This document shows positions 32,290-42,994 of a DNA stretch of 64,000 bases, one piece after another; within the stretch, counting starts at the first letter, position 1; each line of letters opens with the position of its first letter. The DNA is taken from assembly GCF_000340215.1 (NCBI RefSeq), contig NW_006921541.1:553876-617875 (forward strand), read 5' to 3'. Source of the DNA: Pseudocercospora fijiensis CIRAD86. Taxonomy: Eukaryota; Ascomycota; Dothideomycetes; Mycosphaerellales; Mycosphaerellaceae. The notes beneath the pieces were generated by a model. The model was not told the origin of the DNA. It ran no database searches and saw only the letters and a list, made by a program, of their open reading frames with translations. The position numbers were made by a program, and so were the translations under genes.

Positions 32290-35200
32290 GTTAGCCTTAT
32301 GCGGCGTAAGACTATCGACATTGTGCTAGCTATTACACGCACCTGTCTCGTATCGGACACGTATAGAACCAACTATAAGACTAAGGTTACACTAGATCTA
32401 GGAAATTCAGTTAGCGCCCTTATTAGCTATCGCCTAGCTAAGCAATTAGACCTTCGACAACTGCCTAGGACTAACCTGCTAACCCTTGCTTAGTTTAATA
32501 ACGCTCGGTACTTAACCTATAGAGCCTACTATATCTATATAGCCCTAAAGGACGACCTCGGCAATAAGCGCCTACTAAACTTTACTGCCTACGCGGTAGA
32601 CATAGACAGCCTCCCCTTCGATATTGTTATTAGCAACCCTATTCTTAAGTACTACGCTATAGTTATAGACCTAGGCCTTTAATAGTAGCGATTTAGAATC
32701 GCTCGGAAAGAGAATATTAAACACATCGATATTAGCGAGTGCCCTAATAATATTAGGGTCCTATTTATTAGTAACCTAACCCTAGCTAATCCGACGGCCG
32801 ACCTTCTCGGTAATAACGATAAGCCTATGCCCCCTAATAGCGTAGATCCTAATTAGCTTGCTTGTATACTAGAGCCTATCCGAGAGACCTATATTAATGT
32901 ATTTAAATACTACCTAGCATCGACATTGCCTATATTTAAAGAGACGGATTATAAGATTAATATTATAGAGGGCAAAGAGGTTCCTTTTAGCCCCCTCTAC
33001 AACCTTAGTAAACGAGAGCTTGCTATACTACGTAAGTACCTAGAGGAAAACCTAGCTAATAGCCGCATTCGGTATAGTAATAGCCCTACTAGTGCACCTA
33101 TCCTGTTTGTTCTAAAGAAGGATAGTAGCCTACGTTTATACGTCGATTACCGTAGACTTAATACTGTTACTATTAAAGACCGCTGTCTACTTCCGCTTAT
33201 TAATAAGACCCTCGATCGCCTTTCTAGCGCCTATTACTACACTATATTAGACATTAAGGACGCCTACTACCGCATCCGTATTCGCAAGGGCGATAAATAG
33301 AAGACAGCCTTTCGTACTCGTTATAGGCATTTCGAGTACTTAGTTATACTATTCGGCTTAGCTAACGCCCCTACGATATTCTAGTCCTATATCAATCGGG
33401 CCCTATTAGGCCTATTAGACTATCTCTATATAGTTTACCTAGATAACATCCTAGTTTATATATATTTACCTAATATTGCAGAACACTAGGCCGTAGTACG
33501 TAAGGTCCTCGACCGCCTACAAGCCTATAGACTATATTGCAAACCTTCTAAATGCACCTTTGCTACTAAAGAGGTATTATTCCTTAGCTTCCTCGTATTA
33601 ACCGAGGGTGTTAAGGCTAATCCTAATCGGATTAAAACTATTACTAAATAGCCTGTTCCTACGTCAATTAAGGAGCTATAGTCGTTCCTCGGCTTCGCTA
33701 ACTTCTACCGTCGGTTTATTAAGGGCTATTTACGGCATATAATGCCTCTAACTAAGCTTACTAAAACTAAGGCTAACCTAACTAGGGAGTTTAAATAGAC
33801 TAATAGAGCACAAGCCGCTTTTAACGGCCTAAAGCAACGTTTTACTAATGTCCCCTTATTGCACTATTTCGTACTAAACAAGCAGATCCGAATTAAGACT
33901 AACGCTTTACAGTTCGCTATATCGGCTATTATGTCCTAGCAATTAGATAATAACTATTATTAGCACCCGATTGCCTTCTTCTCGAGGAAGATAATTAACG
34001 CTAAGCGTCGCTACGAGACCTACGAGCAAGAGCTCTTAGCTATTGTCGAGGCCTTTAAGTATTAGAGGCATTACCTCGATAGGGCCTAATATACGATATA
34101 GGTCTATATAGACTATAACAACCTCCGTAGCATTACTAAGGTTACTAGGGTTATAGGTCGATAGGCTAGATAGGCCGTCTACCTCGCCGGGTTTAATTTT
34201 AATATATTATACCGGCTAGGCGTAAGTAACCCTACCGATAGCCTATCGAGGCGACCTAATTACGATAGCGAGACCTAACACATTAATTCTTTGTTTCCAA
34301 CCCTATAGCATAAGATTACTATAGCCCGTATTATTAATAAGTACGCGTAGGATAAGCGGCTTACCGGACTCCGCGACGGCTTAAAGTATATTAATGCTCT
34401 TGCTATATTAATAGTGCGTATTAAGGCAAGGGCTAAGGACATAGATAGGAGAAGTTATAATAACTCCCTAGTCGATATCGCTATATATATTAATAGCGAT
34501 TAAAGCACTAATGCAGTTAATCCGGCTGCTAGTGCTATTAGATGTATATAATACGTACCTCGTTCTATAGCGAGGGTGCTATTAAATAACCTTACAGATA
34601 GGGATAGTTAATCGTTTATAGATAAGCTATTACAGGCTTAGTAGAGGGACGCCTTTGCTGCTAAACGTATAGACAAGCTTATAAGTAGGCGAAAGACTCG
34701 ATCTAGTAAGAGTAACAATTAGTCGATCGATAACAAAGGTTATTTAAAGTTTAAGGGCAGATACTATGTCCCCGCTAAACATTCGATCCGACAAGAACTT
34801 CTTAAGCGATACTATAATAGTAAGCTTGCCGGTTACTATAGCATAGAGAGGTCGCACGAGCTACTATCGCGTATATACTACTAGCTAAATAGTAAGCGGG
34901 ACATAAAGGACTACGTAAACATATATGCCGTATATTAACGAGTTAAAGCGCCGAAGCACTTGCTATTCGGCGAGTTGTCTTTACTCCCTGTTCTAAAGAA
35001 GCTATTTATAGAGCTTATAATAGACTTTATTATAGGACTTCCGCCTGCTAAGCGTAGGGGGGAAGTGTATAATACTATTCTTGTTATAGTAGATCGATTT
35101 ACTAAGGGCGCTCGATACATTCCGGCGCGCAAGGATTAGACTACTATTAATATAGTAGAGGCGCTATAGACTAACATCTTCTGTACCTATTAGGGAACCC

Positions 35201-36170
35201 CTAAGGGGATAGTCTCCGATAGGGGCTCGACATTCATATCGCACTATTAGAGCGAAATATACCTATAGCTAAGACTAAAGCATCGGCTATTAATAGCCTT
35301 CTATCTATAGACTAACGGTTAAACAGAGAGGCAGAATGCTACCCTATAGCAGTACCTGCGTAGTTATATTAATAAGAACCCCGAGGACTAGGTCAACCTC
35401 CTATAACTAGCTAAATTCGTATATAATAATAGTGTCTACTTATCTACTAAGGTCTCCCCTTATTTTGCTATAATAGGCTAGAACGCTGCCTTACTATAAG
35501 ATCTATTTACCTCGCTCGAGGCCGAGCGTAAGGAAAGGGAAGCGCGTTAAGTACCCGAAACACTAGCGGCTATTAAGAGGGTTTAGAAGATGCGAAAAAT
35601 CTATACTAAGATAGCCGAGAAGTTGATAAAGGCTTAAGAGTACCAAAAGACCTACTACGATAAGCACTATACGCCGATGACCTTTAAACAAGGTAATATA
35701 GTTATGCTTAGTATAAAGAATCTCCGCATCCGCAAACACCTATCTCCTAATAGCAAAACAAGGCCTAAGCTCGTACTAAGATATATTAGCCTATTCCGAA
35801 TCCGAGAACCGAAGGGCAATAGCTAGGCCTATTAGTTATAGCTTCTACCCTATTATACTATCTATAACACCTTCTATGTATCCCTCCTTAAACTATACTA
35901 CTAGCGCGAAGGCGATAAAGCGCCTACTAAGTCAGAAGAAGTCTTAGCTAATAGCGAAGAGCTGTAGTCTATAGAACGTATCCTATAGCACCGGACTAGG
36001 AAAGGTAAGAAGGAGTACCTATTAAGATAGTAAGGCTATTTACCTAAATAGGACTCGTAGGAAGCTGAAGGTTCCTTTAAGGACATAGCTAAGCTATTAG
36101 ACGAGTATTGGACTAGCGTAAAGAACAAGAAGAAGGCTAAAAGCTCGTAATATTACTAAGGCTTAGGAAC
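32290..36170 (+). pseudogene. pol of gypsy element 1 (PR-RT-RNase H-IN-chromodomain), dead
   Basis: In order along one frame: aspartic-protease-like LDLGNSVSALI near 32395, reverse transcriptase about 32926-33640 with its catalytic box reading YLDN near 33440, RNase H about 33880-34290, integrase about 34740-35560 (IIDFIIGLP, then VSDRGSTFIS), and a C-terminal chromodomain-like segment about 35950-36120 (SIERIL, then YLLR, then LLDEYW). Stops are at probable Gln/Trp codons, and the second Asp of the RT box is replaced by Asn. Domain order with a chromodomain marks a chromovirus. Confidence 0.85.
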
Positions 36171-37391
36171 AATACTACCCCCGGGGTACTATTAGCTAAC
36201 TAATTAGAGGCAAGCAATTGTTAGTAAAGGATAATAAGACTATACTACTATAGTAAACGCGCACCGAGTATTAACAAACGCGCTATAGCGCGTTAACTAA
36301 TCGTACGCTCTTTTAAGGGCTCTACCTCTTTACTAATACGCCTTGCAAGGCCTTCTCCTAGCACTTAGGTCCCCCTCTTGTTTCTTTATTCTATCGAGGC
36401 CTCGAGGCCTAGGCAATCGGCGAGGACGACGCGGCCGGCGCGGCTATATTAGTAATAGTGTTACGGAGTGCGTTGCCGTTTAAGAAAGGAAGGACACCGC
36501 TATATTAGTAACGGTGTTGCCGAGTTATTGTTAGTTAAAGAAGGAAATTGGAAGAAGGTAAAGTTAGCGCTAAGGCGACTAGCGCCGCTATTGTTAATAT
36601 TACTTGCTATTGTCGCTACGCCTATAGACACAACCTTACCTATACTACGAGCCTAAGGCACCTTTAATTAAAACTTTAATTAAAAGCTTTAAGCCTGCTA
36701 AAGGTTTGATTAAAACTTTAACTAAGTTAAAAGATTAAGCGACTAATAGACTAACTAAGGGCAAAAACTATAGAGCTAAGCTAGCCGGGGTTAATCTTGC
36801 GGACAATAGGTTACTCCTCGATCTTTCCGACCCTTTAAGCGAGGCGAACCTCAACTATTGCACTTATAATAGCCTTTACCTACAGAAACTAGAAGAACTA
36901 AGTTTTTTGAAAAGATATAATTAGCTAACACTTAAAGGCTACCAAACCTGACTATTTTAGGCTAGTAAAACTATAACAGTAAATAATAACCCTCGGAAGC
37001 GGACAAACTCTCGGAAGCGGACATTGCTAAGTCTTTTAAGAGTAGACGTAGAGAACTCGGTACGATATTACTTAGAGCGGAGGTAGGGCTATAATACCTC
37101 GTACGACTACCTATTATAGTAGGGAAGACGCGCTCGTATTATAATTAGTCGAAGGCCCTTAATTCTTGTAGATATATATTACTTTATAGTTTATTGTATA
37201 TAGGGATAGCGTAGTTAGAGTTAGACATTGTACTATATTAGAGGTAAGGTTTAATATAGTTATATAATTAGGTAGTTAAGTGTTTAATTTAGCGCGGGCT
37301 AAGTAGCTTATTAGACTTGCTAAGTTAGCGGCAATAGAGGTCGTAGAGTATAGACAGGCTACGAGGGCGCGGCCTTTAGAAGGGAAGCGTA

Positions 37392-37588
37392 TATTAGAGC
37401 TAAAGAGGCTATACGTGATTAGTATATAATTAGGCCGAGTAAAGCTAGGGTCTTAGTACCTTAGGCAGGGCTTAGCGCTTAGCGTTAGACTAACTAGCCT
37501 ACCTTCCTCCCTCTCCTCTTAGATCTCTATCGAATACTACCTATACCTACTACTACCCTATCTACCTACTAATATAACCCTTCTTATA
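37392..37588 (+). repeat. 3' LTR of gypsy element 1
   Basis: 197 bp, preceded by a purine tract agaagggaagcg. It has ttagcgcttagcg where the 5' LTR has ttggcgcttggcg. Confidence 0.92.
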
Positions 37589-37593
37589 CCTTA

Positions 37594-38240
37594 CTAAGTT
37601 TATAGTGCCTAAGAAACCGGTCTACCTAGTCTATACTAAATAGTGCGATTGTATCTCTTAATATACCTTCTAGTAATACTCTCGCTAGTATATCTATCGC
37701 TATAACCGCGATTAACGCTACTAGTAAGAATATCCCTATTCGGTCTCTTTCTCGATAATAATCTACTAGCGCTAATTCCTAGGACTAGTCTAGCTTAGTG
37801 TTAGTTATAGGGCGCGATATTAGCGATCTACGGCCTTTTAAGCGCTAGTAAATACAGCTATATATATAGCTTGCCTTCTCGGCCTTATAGAGTACGCAAA
37901 TACTAACCTTCTTAGCCGATTTAGCCTCTATTACGCGGTACCTCGAAACGATACGATCTACTACCCTCTCTACCCTCTCTGCCTTAGTTAACCGCTTAGT
38001 ATATACCTTCTTTATATTTTCGCTCTTTTTACGCCCTATACTAAGTTTTCTATACTCTTTATATACTAGAAAGAAAGAATATAAAGAATACGCGCCTTAG
38101 AATAAGGTAGACGCGCTTACTAAGGATTATATAAGAAAACGGCGGTAGTAAGGTCTATAGCTACTATATACTCGGATAAGGCTATATATATAATATTTAG
38201 ACTCGCGGTTCCTTACTATATCTACTTAGATATCCGAATA
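37594..38240 (-). pseudogene. pogo/Fot1 transposase, N-terminal DNA-binding part, dead
   Basis: Minus-strand frame with basic and helix-turn-helix-like content (RYRVIEAKSAKKVS; LALVDYYRERDRIG). It ends at RHYKLSK exactly at the CCTTA target site of gypsy element 1 and rejoins the catalytic part at 30436. The CENP-B/pogo HTH assignment rests on position and general resemblance. Confidence 0.6.
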
Positions 38241-38277
38241 GGACTAGAATATACGATTATATCGAGATTTACGTGTG

Positions 38278-38363
38278 GCCTACTAAGAAAGTGCGATTTT
38301 ACGTATAGTTGAAATCCCCGCGACCGCGGGGTGAAGTGTGACTAACGAAACCCCGGATAGTCA
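38278..38363. repeat. pogo-type right terminal inverted repeat
   Basis: Reverse complement starts actatccggggtttcgttag and contains actatacgtaaaatcgcact as in the left copy. It has normal CpA content, unlike the left copy. Confidence 0.85.
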
Positions 38364-38621
38364 CTAATCGCGGACCGTCGATTCTGAGCAGCGCTATTCG
38401 CTCAGATCCATGAAAATGCGGGGATACCAGAGTATCCACTGTCACTCCGATGCGTACAGACTCTGTATACTGGCATAATCCTTGGATCTGGTGTGACCTC
38501 AGTGCAGATAACATTCTTCGCAGCCAATCGGCACCGTACGGAATTTATTCTAGCGCGGAGCTTATTTGACAGGTCGTCCCGATCAGCCTGGCAAGTTGTG
38601 CGCGACCGTGATTGAGAGTAC

Positions 38622-39731
38622 ATGGTCATGATCTTTCAGAGAAATTCATCACGAGCACAACGATACTTCGAAAATCAGTTCCGAAAGAGACATGGGGGAA
38701 CGCTTGAAGTCTCAAAAGAAAAACATGGAGGATCAAGCGCAATGGTGAGAGACGAGACCCACACACCTGAGAAAATACACACAAGCTCATTTGATTGCAG
38801 TATAGCTCAATCGAAACCTTTCGAGTTCCTGATAGGACCGGACGAAGTGGCCTTCTTCATCCATCGCGGCCTTGTCAAGCAGCATTCGGAACCTCTCGAT
38901 GCGCTGGTCAATGGTCGAATGAAGGAGGCGAAAGCTGGGTCTGCTTCTATTGTTGATGTCGATGAAGCCACCTTTGCCCGCGTGACGGAGTTTATGTACA
39001 CTGGAGATTATTCCGCGGCTGACTTCTCGCTGATCTTGGATGCTGCGGGAATCAACGAGACTGGCAGTGCTGGGCCGACTGAGGTCCAGGCAACGGAGCA
39101 GGTTGATTCAACAGTCAACGCAGACTTTCAAGATCCAGCAGATTCGGGCTTCGACGACCCGATTCCATCTCAAGACGACGGCTGGGGTGGTCATTATAGC
39201 AGAAAGAAGAAAAAAAGAAGGAACGCGCCGGCGCCCTACATGGATCCAGTGGTCAAACCTGCTGAGAACACCACCACTCGTAAATCCCGCGCTTGGCAAG
39301 TCTTCACATCTCGACCAAGCCCAATCCAATCATCTCGAAAACTGCAACCAAGCTGCGAACCTCGACCAAACAAAGAGCCTTGCGAAGAGTACACCGACGT
39401 ATTCCTCTCCCACGCCAAACTCTACGTCTTCGCAGACACTTACGACATCGCCGGCCTCCGCGCTCTATCCCTCCACAAGCTCCACAAAACTCTGGCGTGC
39501 TTCACCCTCTACGACCAACGCGTTGAGGACGTTGCGGTTTTGTTTCAGTATACTTACAACAACACTGCGGAACGTGAGGGCACTTTGGATCCCTTGCGCA
39601 AACTTGTTGTGAGCTATGTTTGTTGTCATATTGAGAAGATTTTGGTGTGTGATACGTTTAGGGCGACGTTGAAGGGGGAGAATTCTGCGGCTGTGGATGT
39701 TTTGGAGAAGGTTAGGGCGAGGTTGGATTGA
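38622..39731 (+). CDS. BTB/POZ domain protein, 369 aa
   Basis: Single exon from ATG (MVMIFQRNSS) to TGA. The BTB fold is at about residues 66-130: FEFLIGPDEVAFFIHRGLV, then the family's end motif FARVTEFMYTGDY. A low-complexity linker (131-260) carries a basic cluster KKKKRR near 195, a possible nuclear signal. The C-terminal part (YTDVFLSHAKLYVFADTYDI, then LRALSLHKLHKTL) is the conserved second half of this fungal BTB family, in which proteins probably act as adaptors; the partner is unknown. An alternative start is MVRDETHTP (residue 41). The gene begins 258 bp right of the pogo TIR. A broken paralogue lies at 63.4 kb. Confidence 0.9.
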   Translation: MVMIFQRNSSRAQRYFENQFRKRHGGTLEVSKEKHGGSSAMVRDETHTPEKIHTSSFDCSIAQSKPFEFLIGPDEVAFFIHRGLVKQHSEPLDALVNGRMKEAKAGSASIVDVDEATFARVTEFMYTGDYSAADFSLILDAAGINETGSAGPTEVQATEQVDSTVNADFQDPADSGFDDPIPSQDDGWGGHYSRKKKKRRNAPAPYMDPVVKPAENTTTRKSRAWQVFTSRPSPIQSSRKLQPSCEPRPNKEPCEEYTDVFLSHAKLYVFADTYDIAGLRALSLHKLHKTLACFTLYDQRVEDVAVLFQYTYNNTAEREGTLDPLRKLVVSYVCCHIEKILVCDTFRATLKGENSAAVDVLEKVRARLD

Positions 39732-40271
39732 GGGGGTTATTTGCTTGTTGTGAAGAGATGGCACCTGAAGTGTGCCACGCCGAGAACAAATTATCGTTTC
39801 GATCGCGCATCGCCGTACGTTCTTTTAGTGCGTAACTCTGCAGTTATACGAGCTTTATCCAAGATAAAAGCGGAGGACAAGGCCATATAAGACTTGGGTC
39901 TGCTCTCCAAACAATCTCATTTTTGTGCTGCTACATGGAAACCACACCGATACGACACTCTGGACCTTCGCTTTTCGCAGCCTGGCACTCACCCTGTTCC
40001 CATTCAGACGTTCATTCTTCAAATTGGCGAAGCCACCCAAGCCTACCTTTCGTACCTTTCGTAGAGGGTTTGTATGGAGACAGCGCCCACCTACGCCACT
40101 CCACCAATGCTAAATGCACATCGTCTCAGCTCTTGCAGCTTTGCAGCCATGACTTGGTGGTACACATCGGCATAAGGCCTTGCCACATCTCGCATGTTTA
40201 ATGACCGCAGACGTTCGAGTACTCGCCCGCGTCGCTCGTCGCTATCTTTAACCTGCAGTCGTTTGTACCAC
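39732..40271. other. Convergent intergenic region
   Basis: Between the BTB gene and the 3' end of the minus-strand hypothetical gene. Short ORFs only; nothing supported. Confidence 0.5.
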
Positions 40272-40790
40272 CTACCCGAAAGTCAGCTCAGTTGGGCACA
40301 AGGATGCGATCATGTTCAGAAGGCCGACTGACAAGTCTTCAGCCACAGAACTTCCCAAGATAAAGAGGATGCCCGGAGCGTCCAGGTCCCTCTCCAGCTT
40401 CGAATACCTGCGGCCATACTCGATCATACTCTCTGCGACCCGGGCCAGGCTTTCTGGACTCTGTTCCCCAAAGGCGCCGTACCTGGCCCATCGTGTCGCG
40501 TCTCTCGGGAATTCTTTGAGTTGGAACATCAGCACGCATGCACAGCGCAGAACAAGCCGACACTAAGTGTGATCATCCTTGCTGCGCTGTGCATACTGGA
40601 AGCAGAGGATCAGCCAGACTTGAGGATCGCCCGGCGGCATGGGCCCCATTTCAAGCGCTTGCCAGAAGTTCTCCGTCCCATTTGCCCATTTGGGGGCTTT
40701 GTCTCCAAGGAGTCTCATCGTCGCGGCATCTGGTCCTTGGTACTGGTACAGATTGTTGAAGCGCGTGGCATCTCTTTCTCGGGTCGCCAT
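40272..40790 (-). CDS. Hypothetical protein, about 141 aa, two exons
   Basis: Exon 1 40790-40597 starts MATRERDATRFNNLYQYQ and includes KAPKWANGTENFWQALEMG and VWLILCF. Exon 2 40503-40272 gives DATRWARYGAFGEQSPESLA, then SVGLLNMIASLCPTELTFG. The joining 93-nt intron (GTATGC...CCGAG) keeps the frame but is my choice among alternatives, and an upstream ATG (MYRN) also exists. No known domain; content is helical. The Tc1-type transposon was inserted only 54 bp upstream of the ATG, which should have displaced its promoter. Confidence 0.6.
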
Positions 40791-40844
40791 GTTACGGTAC
40801 ATGTGGCAATGGAATGAATTTGGCAGGAGATTTGATGAGGTCCC

Positions 40845-40874
40845 TATTCTCAATTTCAAAAACCCCGGGCTTTT
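40845..40874. repeat. Tc1-type left terminal inverted repeat
   Basis: 30 bp identical to the reverse complement of 59591-59620. Similarity continues for a few bases (agccgc). Not RIP-mutated. Confidence 0.85.
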
Positions 40875-40984
40875 CAGCCGCGGGGCAGCTGATAGTGCCC
40901 CTATGTGTTCTACTACACTAATTCTACTACCACTCCCGGCATACTATACCAATAAATTCCATTGATTTCCTAATAAATACTATA

Positions 40985-41494
40985 AGCTCGCCGCTTTATT
41001 TTAATATAGATATCGACCTAATTAGTAGTATTATTATTACGTAGGAATACGGCGCAGATAATAGGGCGTATAGCTAGTTACTAAGCGGACCCGCTAAACA
41101 CCTATTTTTAGCTTTCTTAGCATTCTACGGTCGGTCTAGTAGACTAATATATACTATAATCGCAAGAGTCTAAGTTAATACCTAATCTAAGGAGAATCTT
41201 TATCGCTATTGCCTCTACTATAAGGTATAGTTACGTAGGACTAGACTAAATTGCCCGACTTGTCGCAAATCTATATAGTTCCTCTACCTCTAATTCTAAA
41301 AGAAATACTACTACTAAGCGACGCCTCGATATACGATAATACTAGCGATTTAATAGCTACGGACGAAGGACTAATATATACTAGAAGAGATCTAGTAGAT
41401 ATTACCTTATTATAGGACGCAAGAAGGTAGACTAGAAGGACGAGAAGTTAGGCTCGAAGCCAACCTCGAGAACTACCGTAATATACTCTATAAT
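40985..41494 (+). pseudogene. Left part of the transposon's extra ORF region, RIP-degraded
   Basis: RIP-mutated sequence left of gypsy element 2. One plus frame includes a Cys-containing stretch (RYCLYYKVQL, then LNCPTCRKSI) near 41210-41280, weakly zinc-binding-like. It would join 48698 onward once the insertion (target ATAAT) is removed. No family recognised. Confidence 0.35.
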
Positions 41495-41691
41495 TGTAAG
41501 AAGGGTTATATTAGTAGGTAGATAGGGTAGTAGTAAATTAGTTTAGTATTCGATAGAGATCTAGGAGGAGAGGGAGGAAGGTAGGAGAGTTAGCCTAACG
41601 CTAAGCGCTAAGCCCTGCCTAAGGTATTAAGACCCTAGCTTTACTCGGCCTAGTTATATACTAATTACGTATAGCCTCTTTAGCCCTAATA
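41495..41691 (-). repeat. 3' LTR of gypsy element 2
   Basis: 197 bp, plus-strand start tgtaagaagggttat and end ccctaata. Confidence 0.92.
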
Positions 41692-42994
41692 TACGCTTCC
41701 CTTCTAAAGGCCGCGCCCTCGTAGCCGGTCTTTGTTCTAGTCTTAACCCCTATTACTACTAACTTAGTAGGTCTAATAAGCCGCTTAGTCCGCGCTAAAT
41801 TAAACACTTAACTACCTAATTATATAACTATATTAAACCTTACCTTTTAATACAATGTCTAACTCTAACTGCGCTATCCCTATATATAATAAACTATAAA
41901 GTAATATGTATCTATAAGAATTGAGGGCCTTCGACTAGTTACAATACGAGCGCGTCTTCCCTACTATAATAGGTAGACGTACGAGGTATTGTAGCCCTGC
42001 CTCCGCTCTACGTAATATCGTACCGAGTTCTTTGCGTCTACTCTTAAAAGACCTAGCAATGTCCGCTTCCGAGGGTTGTCCGTTCCGAGGGATTGTTCTT
42101 ATTGTTACGAGGGCTATTATTTACTATCGTAGTTTCACTAGCCTAAATTAGTTAGGTTTAGTAGCCTTTAAGTGTTAACTAATTATATCTTTTTAAAAAA
42201 CTTAGTTCTTCTAGTTTCTATAGGTAAAGGCTATTGTAAGTATAGTAGTAGAGGTTCGCCTCGCTTAAAGGGTTAGATAGATCGAGGAGTAACCTATTAT
42301 CTACAAGATCGACCCCGGCTAGCTTAGCTCTATAGTTTTGCCTTTAGTTAGTCTATTAGTCGCTTAATCTTTTGACTTAGTTAAAGTTTTGACTTAGCCT
42401 TAAAGTTTTAATCAAACCTTTAACAGGCTTAAAGCTTTTAATTAAAGTTTTAATTAAAGGTGCCTTAGGCTCGTAGTATAGGTAAGGTTGTGTCTGTAGG
42501 CGTAGCGACAATAGCAAGTAATATTAACAATAGTAGCGCTAGTCGTCTTAGCGCTAACTTTACCTTCTTCTAGTTTCCTTCTTTAGCTAATAACAACTCG
42601 GTAATACCGTTACTAATATAGCTGTATCCTTCCTTTCTTAAACAGCAACACACTCCGTAATACTATTACTAATATAGCTACGCCGGCCGCCGGCACACTG
42701 CTAGCTCGTAGCGCGACACTATTATCCTCGATAGGATAAAGGAATAAGAGGGGGACCTAATACTAGGGGAAGGCCCTATAGGGCGTATTAGTAAAGAGGT
42801 AGAGCCCTTAAAAGAGCATGCGATTAGTTGTCGCGTTATAGCGCGCTTGTTGATACTTAGTACGCGTCCGCTATAGTAGTATAGTCTTATTGTCCTTCGT
42901 TGCTAACAATTGCTTACTTCTAATTAGTTAGCTAATAGCACCCCGGGGGTAGCATTGTTCTTAGGTCTCTTTTAGTAATATTGGCGGCATTATA

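Larger units (their letters stand above)
30442..37588 (+). mobile_element. Ty3/gypsy chromovirus, element 1 (7147 bp)
   Basis: Two 197-bp LTRs (30442-30638, 37392-37588), 5-bp target duplication CCTTA (30437-30441 and 37589-37593), self-priming-type site after the 5' LTR, gag, pol and a polypurine tract before the 3' LTR. It is inserted in the pogo transposase. The LTRs differ at 8 positions, all exchangeable as CpA/TpG to TpA, the 3' LTR mostly being the more mutated. About 1.2 kb between pol and the 3' LTR appears non-coding and holds two tcggaagcgga repeats near 36993-37023. Confidence 0.93.
27947..38363 (-). mobile_element. pogo/Fot1-type DNA transposon, split by a gypsy element
   Basis: Long imperfect terminal inverted repeats lie at 27947-28036 and 38278-38363 (about 90 bp). 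Between them, on the minus strand, is a DDE transposase relic interrupted at 30437/37593 by Ty3/gypsy element 1. Removing the insertion gives about 3.26 kb. The right TIR is nearly free of RIP (gaaatccccgcgaccgcggg) while the left is mutated. The right end lies 258 bp upstream of the BTB gene start. Confidence 0.85.
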
